Assembly (NCBI GenBank): GCA_017535315.1
Contig: JAFXUD010000010.1
Coordinates: forward strand, 19,934 to 83,933
Direction of reading: 5' to 3'
DNA length: 64,000 nt
DNA from: Victivallales bacterium
Lineage (GTDB): Bacteria; Verrucomicrobiota; Lentisphaeria; Oligosphaerales; Oligosphaeraceae
A program made the position numbers and the translations under genes. Shown here in pieces: positions 27,477 to 35,162 of this stretch (position 1 is its first letter; the number at the start of each line of letters is the position of its first letter). The notes beneath the pieces are model-generated. The model saw only the letters and a list, made by a program, of their open reading frames with translations, was not told where the DNA came from and did no database searches.

Positions 27477-28511
27477 ATGAGGATAACCGAGTTTTTTGAA
27501 TCCAACGAAGCCACGCGCGAACTGCTGCTCCAGGCTCTACGTCAGTGCGACTGGGACGCCGCAAACTTCCTTTTGCGTCTGCTGGAAGAAGGAACGTTTG
27601 CAGAAACCCTCGGCGGAAAAGGACGGCTCTTCTTCCTGCTGGATGGAGATGTTGTCGTCTCCTTTCTGACGCTGACCATGCAAGACTGCATTGCCGCGCC
27701 TGACATGACGCCGTGGATTGGATTTGTCTTCACATTCCCCGAATACCGTGGCCGTGGCAACATTGGAATCCTGCTCGACCACGCGCGGAAATGCGCGGCT
27801 TCAGACGGTGCGCCTTTTGTCTTCCTTGCCACGAACCATATTGGCCTGTACGAGAAGTATGGCTTCATCTATTGGGGAAACCGCAAGGACATCCACGGCG
27901 AGGACAGCCGCATCTATGTCGCACCCGCTGCTGATATCATGCTGTTTGCGGAAACGATGCAGGAGAGAGCGCACGAAGTCATTCGCCAAAGCGGAATTCG
28001 GGAGGCGTGGAAAGAAATTGGCGCGAAGGTCAACCAGGTCGGCTCGTTGGCGACAGGGCTTCTGATGAAGCACCGTGACATCGACTTCCACATCTATACC
28101 GACACGCTGGATGTTGCAGAGAGTTTCAAGGTGATTTCGCAAATCTGTGTCAACCCGAATGTCACTAGGCTGAAATACCGCAATCTTGCCGCGACGGACG
28201 AGGCATGTCTGGAATGGCATGTCTGGTACAATCTCGACGGCGAAGAGTGGCAGATCGACATGATACAGATTCTGCTGGGTTCACAGTTCGATGGCTATTT
28301 CGAGCACGTCACCGAGCGCATCAAGGCAGTCTTGACACCCGAAAGCCGTCGCACGATTCTTGAACTGAAATATCTCACGCCTGCGGAGGAGCACATTGCG
28401 GGCATCGAATATTACCAGGCGGTGATTGCTGACGGCGTCAGGACTTACGCCCAGTTTACCGCTTGGCGGAAGGAACATCCAATGACTGGAATCAACCAGT
28501 GGTGCCCATGA
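27477..28511 (+). CDS. GNAT acetyltransferase fused to a nucleotidyltransferase-like domain
   Basis: The protein has 344 residues. The first ~155 are a GNAT fold: 'IGFVFTFPEYRGRGNIGILLDHARKCAA' is the acetyl-CoA P-loop region and 'GLYEKYGFIYWG' the family end. The rest begins 'VGSLATGLLMKHRDIDFHIYTD', the G-S...D-x-D pattern of nucleotidyltransferase-fold proteins, then 'WHVWYNLDGEEWQIDMIQI' with a third acidic strand. The fusion suggests a modifying enzyme, perhaps for an antibiotic or metabolite, but no substrate can be inferred. Its TGA overlaps the ATG of the next GNAT (ATGA), so the two are translationally coupled. Confidence 0.72.
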   Translation: MRITEFFESNEATRELLLQALRQCDWDAANFLLRLLEEGTFAETLGGKGRLFFLLDGDVVVSFLTLTMQDCIAAPDMTPWIGFVFTFPEYRGRGNIGILLDHARKCAASDGAPFVFLATNHIGLYEKYGFIYWGNRKDIHGEDSRIYVAPAADIMLFAETMQERAHEVIRQSGIREAWKEIGAKVNQVGSLATGLLMKHRDIDFHIYTDTLDVAESFKVISQICVNPNVTRLKYRNLAATDEACLEWHVWYNLDGEEWQIDMIQILLGSQFDGYFEHVTERIKAVLTPESRRTILELKYLTPAEEHIAGIEYYQAVIADGVRTYAQFTAWRKEHPMTGINQWCP

Positions 28512-29026
28512 GCAATAGCTATATTGATATGACATTCTCAAATATGAAGATAGTAACGGCAAGACTCCTGCTTTATCCCATCAGCGATGAGGATATGCAA
28601 CTGTTGATTAAGCAAGAGAGGAATGCCGACCTGAAGCAGGCCTATTCGGAAATGCTCCAGGGCTGCTTCGATGAGCCTGAAAAGAGGATTTGGCACATCC
28701 TGTGGTTCATTGAACTGAAGAGCAAAAAGGGAACAGTTGTCGGTGACTTGTCCTTCAAGGGACTTGACGCAAACGGTATGGTCGAACTCGGATACGGTCT
28801 GCGCGAGGGCTATTGCGGGAACGGCTATATGACCGAGGCGGTCAAGGCAATAACCGAATGGGCGGTTTCCCAAAAGGGCGTGAGCAGTGTCGAGGCGGAA
28901 ACCTCCCCTGAAAACACGGCTTCACAGCGGGTGCTTACCAAGGCAGGTTTCATTCCCACGGGGGAAAATGGCGAGGAAGGACCAAGATTTAGGTACGAAA
29001 AATCATGTGCACAAGCATTGTCGTAA
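28508..29026 (+). CDS. GNAT N-acetyltransferase (RimJ/RimL-like)
   Basis: I place the start at ATG 28508, overlapping the upstream stop by four bases; 172 residues. The Acetyltransf_3 plan is clear: 'KIVTARLLLYPISDEDMQLL' start, 'GTVVGDLSFKG' strand 4, 'LGYGLREGYCGNGYMTEAVKAITEWAV' acetyl-CoA loop, and 'EAETSPENTASQRVLTKAGFIPTG' end. Such enzymes acetylate protein N-termini or small amines. It overlaps the next gene by 22 bp, so three ORFs in a row (27477-29709) form one tight operon. Confidence 0.88.
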   Translation: MSNSYIDMTFSNMKIVTARLLLYPISDEDMQLLIKQERNADLKQAYSEMLQGCFDEPEKRIWHILWFIELKSKKGTVVGDLSFKGLDANGMVELGYGLREGYCGNGYMTEAVKAITEWAVSQKGVSSVEAETSPENTASQRVLTKAGFIPTGENGEEGPRFRYEKSCAQALS

Positions 29027-29709
29027 ACAAGAAAAAGGCCATCATCGGATGGAATCTTGACATTCTGGACTTCGCATGGCGTGTGCGACCAGCATCTGAC
29101 GGCGTTTTCATCGAAATCGACGACCCGAAGGAAGGATGGCTTCCGCTATTCGGTGCGAACAGCAGGGGCGACTTCGTGGGAATGCCTACCTGCTGGCCAT
29201 TTGACGAGCGAAGCAATCCCGCAGGCGACGGCGAAAACATCATCATGCTGAACATAGACCTCCTGATCCAGAGGAAGACCTTGCAGGAGATTCGCGCAAT
29301 CGCAGACAAAAGGCCAGTGTTCAGCGTTCCAGGCGTCACCTTCATGTCTGCATTGTCGGATGCGGATGGAAATGTGCTTCACATCGTCCCTGGTCAGGGT
29401 TGCCTGTACTACAAGAAGCCCGAATACAAGATATTGACCAACTTCTCGCCATTCAAACAGGATTCGGAGAAGCATCCGTGGATGGGCTGGGACAGATATC
29501 AGAAGGCAGAAGAAATGCTGCAAAATGCATTGGACGCCTTTGATGTCGAAGACTGCTTCGCAATTCTGCGGGCGGTGTCGCAGGAGGTCTGTCCCACCGT
29601 CGTCTCCATGGTGTATGATGTTCAGAAAAGGACGGTGTATTGGTGCGAAAACCGATGTTGGGACGCAATTAAGACTACAAAACTGAAGACAGCAGACAAT
29701 CCTGTCTAA
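29005..29709 (+). CDS. Choloylglycine hydrolase-like Ntn hydrolase (linear amide C-N hydrolase)
   Basis: A 234-residue protein starting MCTSIVV, so removal of Met exposes the catalytic Cys2 of the Ntn family. 'GWNLDILDFAWRVRP' supplies the conserved Asn/Arg region, followed by 'GANSRGDFVGMPTCW', 'IADKRPVFSVPG' and 'GCLYYKKPEYKILTNFSPF' with the conserved Thr/Asn turn. Bile salt hydrolases and penicillin V acylases belong here, but those have ~320 residues. This one is short and closer to the uncharacterised AAT-like branch. Substrate unknown. It overlaps the preceding GNAT by 22 bp. Confidence 0.75.
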   Translation: MCTSIVVNKKKAIIGWNLDILDFAWRVRPASDGVFIEIDDPKEGWLPLFGANSRGDFVGMPTCWPFDERSNPAGDGENIIMLNIDLLIQRKTLQEIRAIADKRPVFSVPGVTFMSALSDADGNVLHIVPGQGCLYYKKPEYKILTNFSPFKQDSEKHPWMGWDRYQKAEEMLQNALDAFDVEDCFAILRAVSQEVCPTVVSMVYDVQKRTVYWCENRCWDAIKTTKLKTADNPV

Positions 29710-29718
29710 GGAGTGCGT

Positions 29719-30273
29719 CTATTCTGGTTTCTTTTCCAGTTTTTCTTCAGTATAAGGAGAAAACCCAAGTTCCTCCTGCAATACGATTGCCAATGGAATT
29801 CCGAACACAATGGGGAACACGGATGTATTGCCTAGTACACTGTAAGCAAACAACTTTGCATTCACCTCTGGATAGGCATAGGCGACGGCTGGCGTGATAA
29901 TGGATGCCTCCAGAATCGCGCCCAGAACAATGACCAGCGTGTGAAAGAGCAAGTCTGGAATTGTCCTTAAGGCGAAAGGATGCTTTCCGAAGCGTTTCCA
30001 AAGGTACCAGATCATGAAGGGGCCAAGGAAATTAGCCGAAAAGCCAGCAAGAGAAGACCAGCGTAGCGCATCGTCGATGATGTCGGCAATTAAGTTCCCG
30101 AAGGCACAGACAACACAACCCAATGGACCATAGAATACCCCGTATATCGAAGCCAGTGCGCAAACGGGGCGTACATCCGAAAAGCCAGGGATCAGGTTCA
30201 TTGCTTTGAAAGGAATTGCAACGACCAGATAAACGAATAACAGCAAGAAAAAACGAATAATTAGACGCTTCAT
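29719..30273 (-). CDS. ECF transporter S-component-like integral membrane protein
   Basis: 184 residues with about five or six hydrophobic spans. 'PGFSDVRPVCALASIYGVFYGPLGCVVCAFGNLIADIIDD' matches the first-helix and small-residue turns of ECF-type substrate-binding (S) components, and 'GFSANFLGPFMIWYLWKRF' follows. No ECF ATPase or T component is nearby; a shared energising module elsewhere would be needed. Its ATG overlaps the stop of the upstream EamA transporter gene (ATGA). The vitamin or metabolite carried cannot be named. Confidence 0.6.
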   Translation of the reverse strand: MKRLIIRFFLLLFVYLVVAIPFKAMNLIPGFSDVRPVCALASIYGVFYGPLGCVVCAFGNLIADIIDDALRWSSLAGFSANFLGPFMIWYLWKRFGKHPFALRTIPDLLFHTLVIVLGAILEASIITPAVAYAYPEVNAKLFAYSVLGNTSVFPIVFGIPLAIVLQEELGFSPYTEEKLEKKPE

Positions 30274-31223
30274 CGTTTTACCTCCTGCTTGGTGGACTCA
30301 TATTCCGTGCGTTTTCCCCTGATATCCAATATTTCCATAAGATTGCCGAGAATGATAAAGGCTGCCCCTAGAAGGACGGAGGGCGTCAAATCAACTGGCG
30401 TGATTAAACTTGCGGGGAGGAATGTTCCCCAGATTATGGAAAACACAATCTCCAAAGAATAGACGAGGGTTGCGTTCGTGGCAGTAACCCTGCTCATTGC
30501 AATCGTGTTGAATGCCTGTGCTATTGCCACTATGAAATAGGAGTAGATGGTCCATGAGGCTATCAGCGTCCGTGACATAGGCAGGCCAAAAATGAGTTTG
30601 GGATCTTCCCACAGCCAGACCACCAGAGAGATTATTCCTACGAAAAAGCCCAGAAAAATGGCGATAGCCAATGGTTCATGTTTCTTGGCCATGTCGGCGA
30701 GAACGACGATGAAAATCGCTCGCAGAAGGTTACCGCCACCCATAAGGGCAAGTCCTGGCAACTGCTCCCCCTGCAACGATTTTCCCACTGCAAGCACAAT
30801 GCCCGTACCTACGCACACCACAGATAGCAAGGTTTCCAATCCGATGCGTCGCCTTAGGCTCAACAGCACAACTGGCAACAAGACAACAACCATGCAATAT
30901 GTGAATGCCCCCGATGTAATATCGAATGACTTGACTCCGCAAATGAACATCGCGTTGTACATCGCATTCAGCAGAGCAAGGATAGCGGAGCCTGTAACCA
31001 GTGAACGCCAATTCTTGCGCAGTGCCGCCAGCATTCGCTTGAAAAAAGCAGCAAGTAGCAGCAATGATCCCGCAAATGACGTAACACAGGTGGTCGCAAA
31101 TGCAGGAGTGCCTTCAGGAATGGAGGAATAGATGACAATCTCCATGGACCAGCACATGGTCACGCAGATAAGGCATATGTTTGCTTGAAGTCGATTCATT
31201 TTTGTTGTCATGTTATTTAACAT
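30270..31223 (-). CDS. DMT-superfamily transporter (EamA-type)
   Basis: A 317-residue protein with ten hydrophobic segments arranged as two five-helix EamA halves. 'WSMEIVIYSS..GTPAFATTCVTSFAGSLLLLAAFF' opens the first. 'ALMGGGNLLRAIFIVVLADMAKKHEPLAIAI' opens the second, which ends with 'TNATLVYSLEIVFSIIWGTFLPASLITP' and the LGAAFIILGN close. It probably exports a metabolite or amino acid. Three in-frame ATGs (31223, 31211, 31199) compete and none has a clear Shine-Dalgarno. ATGTTATTTAACAT (31210-31223) over the first start is palindromic. It is coupled to the downstream ECF-S-like gene. Confidence 0.85.
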   Translation of the reverse strand: MLNNMTTKMNRLQANICLICVTMCWSMEIVIYSSIPEGTPAFATTCVTSFAGSLLLLAAFFKRMLAALRKNWRSLVTGSAILALLNAMYNAMFICGVKSFDITSGAFTYCMVVVLLPVVLLSLRRRIGLETLLSVVCVGTGIVLAVGKSLQGEQLPGLALMGGGNLLRAIFIVVLADMAKKHEPLAIAIFLGFFVGIISLVVWLWEDPKLIFGLPMSRTLIASWTIYSYFIVAIAQAFNTIAMSRVTATNATLVYSLEIVFSIIWGTFLPASLITPVDLTPSVLLGAAFIILGNLMEILDIRGKRTEYESTKQEVKR

Positions 31224-31295
31224 AACAATATAAGCAATGATTCCCTATATTCCAGCTTGATTCCTTTTTTTCGATGTTTATGGATCCCCATTTCA

Positions 31296-31403
31296 ATGCG
31301 GGATGACTGGAAAACAATCTATGGCAAAGAGGTCATAAGAGGTAATTTCGAGACTGAAAAACATGTGCTGGCTCTGAAGAAGCCCCGCATCCATGAGGTT
31401 TAA
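31296..31403 (+). CDS. Possible small protein (35 aa) or gene-end relic
   Basis: The frame MRDDWKTIYGKEVIRGNFE...KKPRIHEV-stop lies directly before and into the terminator at 31382. No clear ribosome-binding site is present. The sequence looks like the C-terminus of a longer protein. It contains the GAGGTAATTTCGAGACT motif (31339-31355) that recurs in non-coding positions, which argues against coding. Confidence 0.25.
   Translation: MRDDWKTIYGKEVIRGNFETEKHVLALKKPRIHEV
31339..31355 (+). repeat. 17-bp dispersed motif (copy 3)
   Basis: GAGGTAATTTCGAGACT, related to the copies at 8781, 18544, 45501 and 48272. It lies 43 bp upstream of a terminator hairpin. Confidence 0.4.
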
Positions 31404-31430
31404 AACCAACGGATGCGGGGCGTTTTTGTT
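31382..31430 (+). terminator. Rho-independent terminator
   Basis: GCCCCGCATCC and GGATGCGGGGC form an 11-bp perfect stem with a 27-nt loop, followed by GTTTTTGTTT. It points along the plus strand, yet the only frame upstream on that strand is the 35-aa one, so it may end a small RNA or a decayed gene. Confidence 0.75.
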
Positions 31431-31441
31431 TAGCGATTCAT

Positions 31442-32068
31442 CTAGACCAGCTGGCCTGGCAGCTTCAGTTTCTCCTTTGGCGGAAAGGATTTGTCGAACT
31501 CCTCGGCTTCCTTCTCGTCCACCAGATAGCCTTGGGGTGTGGCGTATTCGCCTGTCACACCGTCAAGATACCCAGGGATAAGTTCCTTGCAGAGGAAGAA
31601 CGAATCGTCCACGCCAGCGGGGAGACCGTGGTAGCGAAGACCGAATTTCCGTGCGAAGGTGAAGCCGCTCTTGCCGTAGAAGCCAATGTTGCCCTCGAAG
31701 CAGACAGCTCCGCAGCCGAGTGCGGCGGCCTTCTCCAGCGCATAGTCGAGCAGGATTTTGCCGTAGCCTTTGCCCTGCAAGTCGGGTGCGATGCAGATAG
31801 GCCCCATCGTCATGATCGGGATGTCCCTGCCGTTGTCGGCGTGGATGGCCGTTCTCACGAAGATGTCCTGACCGATCAACCGTCCGTCCAGCTCCATGAC
31901 AAAGTCCAGCTCGGGCACGAATTCCGCGTCGCCGCGCAGGCAATGCAAGACATAGTGCTCCAGGCATCCTGGACGATAGACGTTCCAGAACGCCTCCCTG
32001 ACGAGTGTCTCCACCTCGCGGTGCTCGCCAGTCTTCTCCAAACGAATCGCATAGTCATTTTTTCTCAT
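31442..32068 (-). CDS. GNAT N-acetyltransferase (YhbS-like)
   Basis: A 208-residue protein beginning 'YAIRLEKTGEHREVETLVREAFWNVYRPGCLEHYVLHCLRG'. The acetyl-CoA motif is 'TMGPICIAPDLQGKGYGKILLDYALEKAAALG' and the end of the fold is 'FEGNIGFYGKSGFTFARKFGLRYHG'. It then has a ~45-residue tail common in YhbS-type proteins. AAGGATAAACA precedes the ATG. The leader contains a GAGGCAA/TTGCCTC hairpin (32081-32096). Substrate unknown. Confidence 0.88.
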   Translation of the reverse strand: MRKNDYAIRLEKTGEHREVETLVREAFWNVYRPGCLEHYVLHCLRGDAEFVPELDFVMELDGRLIGQDIFVRTAIHADNGRDIPIMTMGPICIAPDLQGKGYGKILLDYALEKAAALGCGAVCFEGNIGFYGKSGFTFARKFGLRYHGLPAGVDDSFFLCKELIPGYLDGVTGEYATPQGYLVDEKEAEEFDKSFPPKEKLKLPGQLV

Positions 32069-32123
32069 TGTTTATCCTTGAGGCAATGTTGCCTCCCTCC
32101 TGATGATTGTTGACTGCAATACA

Positions 32124-32153
32124 GGGAGGTTTGAGAACATCAGCAAACCTCCC
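32124..32153. promoter_or_regulatory. Perfect 10-bp hairpin in intergenic region
   Basis: GGGAGGTTTG and CAAACCTCCC pair around a 10-nt loop. No T-run follows. It lies between the GNAT start (32068) and the duplicated promoter segment, so it could be an attenuator-like element or an operator. The 327-bp gap 32069-32395 otherwise holds only the promoter segment. Confidence 0.4.
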
Positions 32154-32210
32154 GATTAGCCGACAATCTCCAGTGTTCTGTTCGTCTTCAAAAAGCACAC
32201 TCCTTTAGAT

Positions 32211-32355
32211 GTTTCCCGCAGGACCACCCTGCGGTTTATCTGTAATTTACAGCCGAAAGACGCATCTTGCCATTCAACCTGCGCAAAAAAGATTTTACCC
32301 AGTGTCATCTGATTTTAGAAAAGTGATTTGACACGATGCCTATCCACATTACATT
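32211..32355 (+). promoter_or_regulatory. Duplicated TetR-type promoter/operator segment, copy A
   Basis: About 125 bp here closely match 34324-34454 upstream of tetR. Shared blocks include TGTAATTTACAGCC, CGCATCTTGCCATTCAA, CCGCAAAAAAG-like and TGATTTTAGAAAA. The promoter is TTGACA (32328-32333), 16 nt, TACATT (32350-32355), 41 bp before the flavoprotein ATG. GTGTCA (32302-32307) and TGACAC (32329-32334) form an inverted pair overlapping the -35 box. Confidence 0.75.
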
Positions 32356-32395
32356 CATCAAAAACAACCCCATAACCAACAATAAGGAACATGCC

Positions 32396-32941
32396 ATGAA
32401 AAAAGTGCTCGTCATTTCCGCGTCGCCTCGCAAGGGCGGCAATTCCGACCTTCTCTGCGATGAGTTCGTCCGCGGCGCAACCGAGGCAGGACACGAGGTC
32501 GAAAAGATCCGTCTTGCCGAGAAGAACGTGGGCTTCTGCAAGGGCTGCTATGCCTGCCAGAAGCTGAAGAAATGCTTCCAGAACGACGATGCCAACGAAC
32601 TCATCGAAAAGATGCTCTCCGCAGACGTCATCGTCCTTGCCACGCCCGTCTATTTCTATTCGATGGACGCGCAGCTCAAGGCGCTCATCGACCGCAGCGT
32701 CTCCCGCTGGGAGGACTTCGGACGCTTCAAGGGCACGGAGTTCTGGCTGGTCATCACGGCGGGCGACGAGAACCGCGACATGATGTCTGCCACGTTGGAG
32801 GGACTGCGCGGCTTCATGCGCGACTGCATGGAAGGCTCCATCGAGCGCGGCGTCCTCTATGGCACGGGTGCGTATGAAAAGGGATCTGTTCGCTCGCTGC
32901 CCGTCTTCAAGGAAGCCTACGAGGCGGGAAGGAAATGCTGA
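32396..32941 (+). CDS. Flavodoxin-like NAD(P)H-dependent FMN oxidoreductase (iron-sulfur flavoprotein type)
   Basis: 181 residues from ATG 32396, preceded by AAGGA. The FMN phosphate loop is VISASPRKGGNSDLL. Next comes the CKGCYACQKLKKC cysteine cluster of iron-sulfur-flavoprotein relatives. ATPVYFYSMDAQLKALIDR is the flavin-binding and dimer strand. Members reduce quinones, nitro compounds or chromate, or act as electron carriers. Its promoter copies that of tetR, so it very likely belongs to the TetR regulon at 34-41 kb. It is homologous to the Tat-exported flavoprotein at 40009. Confidence 0.88.
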   Translation: MKKVLVISASPRKGGNSDLLCDEFVRGATEAGHEVEKIRLAEKNVGFCKGCYACQKLKKCFQNDDANELIEKMLSADVIVLATPVYFYSMDAQLKALIDRSVSRWEDFGRFKGTEFWLVITAGDENRDMMSATLEGLRGFMRDCMEGSIERGVLYGTGAYEKGSVRSLPVFKEAYEAGRKC

Positions 32942-32963
32942 GCAAGCATAGGAGAAAAACACT

Positions 32964-33017
32964 CTGAAAAAGACAATTCTGGCATTTGCCTTTCCATTTG
33001 TCGTGCTTCTATTGTAG
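32964..33017 (+). pseudogene. Signal-peptide-like gene start relic
   Basis: AGGAG is followed by CTG AAA AAG ACA ATT CTG and a hydrophobic run (KKTILAFAFPFVVLLL) that ends in TAG after 17 codons. It looks like the beginning of an exported-protein gene whose ATG became CTG and whose body was lost. It overlaps the end of the convergent FAD gene. Confidence 0.3.
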
Positions 33018-34310
33018 AAGCGCTTGGTGTTTCGCCATCGTTGTGCGCAACGTGGCGGAATCAAGCTCCTTCGGCGAGCATTTTTGCGTCACGCATAGCG
33101 CGGCGGCAAATCCAGCCGCCTGCCCTGTGATGAAACAGCCTGGAATGACACGGATGGAGGCAAAGACGTAGCGGTCGCAACTGATGCAGCGTCCGCAGAC
33201 CAGAAGATTATTGGAATGGAGGGGAATGAGCGTACGGTATGGAATGCCGTAACTTTCGCCTCGCTTGTAGCGCTCCCCACTAAAAAGGCGTTTATGTTCT
33301 TCGAGCATTTCGCGCGTCGGTTGTACGGGATGTAGGTCTGCTGGAAAGTTGTAGCGACCGATTTCATCGGGGAATGAACGGCGGGCAAGATAATCGTCGC
33401 GGCAAAGGAGATACTCGCCGATGATTCGGCGCGTTTCGCGGACGCCCAACATGGAGCCGCTGGCGGCGATGAAGGCGTTTTCAAATCCAGCGATGTGCTT
33501 TTGGTAGAACTTCTCGTATTCCACAAGCTGGCGGCGCGCGGTCACGAGTGCCTCCGAAACGGAGCGTTCATCCATCACATCGACGTTGAAGACGTGCCCG
33601 ATGTTTGCGCCTGCGAGTTGCGGCGTCAGTCTTGTCATGCCTGTATGATGCCAGTCTGGCACACTCAGCTCGCCCGATGCAAAGGCCGCCGACAATGCTT
33701 CCAGCATGTTCTCGTCATTATGGCTAAATGTCCTGCCCGCGCGGTACGCCTCCCAGTCGATTCCCGACCAGAGGGAACATAGGGTGGGCGGCATGGTCTC
33801 CCCCGAGTCGCCTCCAACTGCATATTCACAGCCGACCGCCACTGCGAGCACCCCATCGCCGCTTGCGTCAATGAACAGTTCAGCCTCCACCGCGAAGTTC
33901 CCTGAAATAGATTGGAAGCATACGGAGCGAATCTTGGCATTTTCGCAGTCAGCGGCAAAGAAATGACAGCCGTACAGGACTTCGACCCCCGCCTCATCAA
34001 GCATCGCATCGAAAACACGCTTGACGTGTTCTGCCTCCAATGGACCGCCTGTGCCAAGGCGTTGCAGGAAATCTTCCCCGAAGCCTTTCATAAGGATGCG
34101 CGTACCGTCGGAATACGTCATCAGGACAGGCACCCGCGCCGCCGTACATAAGCCGCCAGGAAAGGAGTTCGCATCCAGCAGAATCACCTTTCTGCCAAGA
34201 CGGACCGCGCTCACCGCAGCCGCGATACCTGATGGCCCCGCGCCAATTACGCAGATTTCCGCCCTATATTTGACTGGAACTTCAAGTGATAAATGAATTG
34301 TGGAGGTCAT
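33009..34310 (-). CDS. FAD-dependent oxidoreductase (FAD_oxidored / PF12831-type)
   Basis: From ATG 34310 the protein has 433 residues. It has VKYRAEICVIGAGPSGIAAAVSAVRLGRKVILLDA, a full Rossmann FAD site, then 'GGLCTAARVPVLMTY'. 'AELFIDASGDGVLAVAVGCEY' is the second FAD strand. 'GVRETRRIIGEYLLCRDD' is the signature of this family, and 'IPYRTLIPLHSNNLLVCGRCISCDRYVFASIRVIPGCFITGQAAG' the closing FAD block. The substrate is unknown; relatives act in sugar or organic acid oxidation. The frame is open for 38 codons upstream, but that part runs into the tetR operator. It is divergent from tetR. Confidence 0.85.
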   Translation of the reverse strand: MTSTIHLSLEVPVKYRAEICVIGAGPSGIAAAVSAVRLGRKVILLDANSFPGGLCTAARVPVLMTYSDGTRILMKGFGEDFLQRLGTGGPLEAEHVKRVFDAMLDEAGVEVLYGCHFFAADCENAKIRSVCFQSISGNFAVEAELFIDASGDGVLAVAVGCEYAVGGDSGETMPPTLCSLWSGIDWEAYRAGRTFSHNDENMLEALSAAFASGELSVPDWHHTGMTRLTPQLAGANIGHVFNVDVMDERSVSEALVTARRQLVEYEKFYQKHIAGFENAFIAASGSMLGVRETRRIIGEYLLCRDDYLARRSFPDEIGRYNFPADLHPVQPTREMLEEHKRLFSGERYKRGESYGIPYRTLIPLHSNNLLVCGRCISCDRYVFASIRVIPGCFITGQAAGFAAALCVTQKCSPKELDSATLRTTMAKHQALLQ

Positions 34311-34323
34311 GGGAAATAATGTT

Positions 34324-34502
34324 GTTTCCACCGCAGAACCACTCTGGGGATATTTGTAATTTACAGCCTGATTTCGCATCTTGCCATTCAAGCTCCGCAA
34401 AAAAGTTTTTTTACACAGCGTCAAGTGATTTTAGAAAATTTATTTGACACAATGTCAATAAAGGTTATATTATAACCATTACACGATGTCAGACTGTTGA
34501 CA
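34324..34502 (+). promoter_or_regulatory. tetR promoter/operator region, copy B of the duplicated segment
   Basis: The -35 box TTGACA (34444-34449) lies inside a perfect inverted repeat TTGACA-CAA-TGTCAA (34444-34458). The -10 candidate TATATT is at 34466-34471 (16-nt spacer). A further TGTCA...TGACA pair follows at 34487-34502, before the tetR start. The segment 34324-34454 is duplicated at 32211-32337. Autoregulation by the TetR protein is the natural reading. Confidence 0.75.
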
Positions 34503-34520
34503 CTAGCAGGAGATTCGGCC

Positions 34521-35162
34521 ATGGCCATTTCAGAGAAAACCACGACAAGCAGGCGCGAGGAGATTGTCACTGCGTGCGAAAAGCTGTACAGAACGATGTC
34601 CTTCCGTGAAATCACGCTGAAGGAGATCAGCGAGGAGACCTCCTTCTCGCGTCCGTCAATCTACAACTACTTCGCCACGAAGGAGGAGATATTCCTTGCA
34701 CTGTTTGAGAGGGAGTATGACCGCTGGAATGCGGAACTAGAGGAAATCCATAGAGGTAAACATGCGCTTTCCGTCCGTGCGCTGGCGGAGAAGCTGGCGA
34801 AATCCCTGGCGGCGCGTCCGCAGCTGCTGAAGCTGCTGTCGATGAACCTCTACGACATGGAGGCCAACAGCCGTCTGGAATGTCTGACCCGCTTCAAACA
34901 TTCCTATGGTAGGGCGTTGGAGAACATGAAACGGATTCTCCTGAAGTTCCGCCCTGAGATGACAGGACGACAGATACGCGATTTCATCTACGCCTTCTTC
35001 CCCTTCATGTTCGGCGTCTATCCCTACACGGAGGTGACCGAGAAGCAGAAGGAGGCGATGGAACAGGCGGGCATCGACTTCGAACTGTCGTCAGCTAGGG
35101 AACTCATTTTCATTTTCATATATAATTACCTCAACAACAAACAAGGAGGAAGCGACAAATGA
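34521..35162 (+). CDS. TetR-family transcriptional repressor
   Basis: 213 residues from ATG 34521, preceded by AGGAG at 9 nt. The N-terminal HTH is canonical: RREEIVTACEKLYRTMSFREITLKEISEETSFSRPSIYNYFATKEEIFLALFEREYDRW. The C-terminal helical domain should bind the inducer. Inverted TGACA/TGTCA operators sit immediately upstream and a copy of this segment precedes the flavoprotein gene at 32396. The stop overlaps the start of the flavin reductase gene (ATGA), so regulator and redox genes form one operon. A quinone, aldehyde or aromatic ligand is plausible given the enzymes. Confidence 0.92.
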   Translation: MAISEKTTTSRREEIVTACEKLYRTMSFREITLKEISEETSFSRPSIYNYFATKEEIFLALFEREYDRWNAELEEIHRGKHALSVRALAEKLAKSLAARPQLLKLLSMNLYDMEANSRLECLTRFKHSYGRALENMKRILLKFRPEMTGRQIRDFIYAFFPFMFGVYPYTEVTEKQKEAMEQAGIDFELSSARELIFIFIYNYLNNKQGGSDK

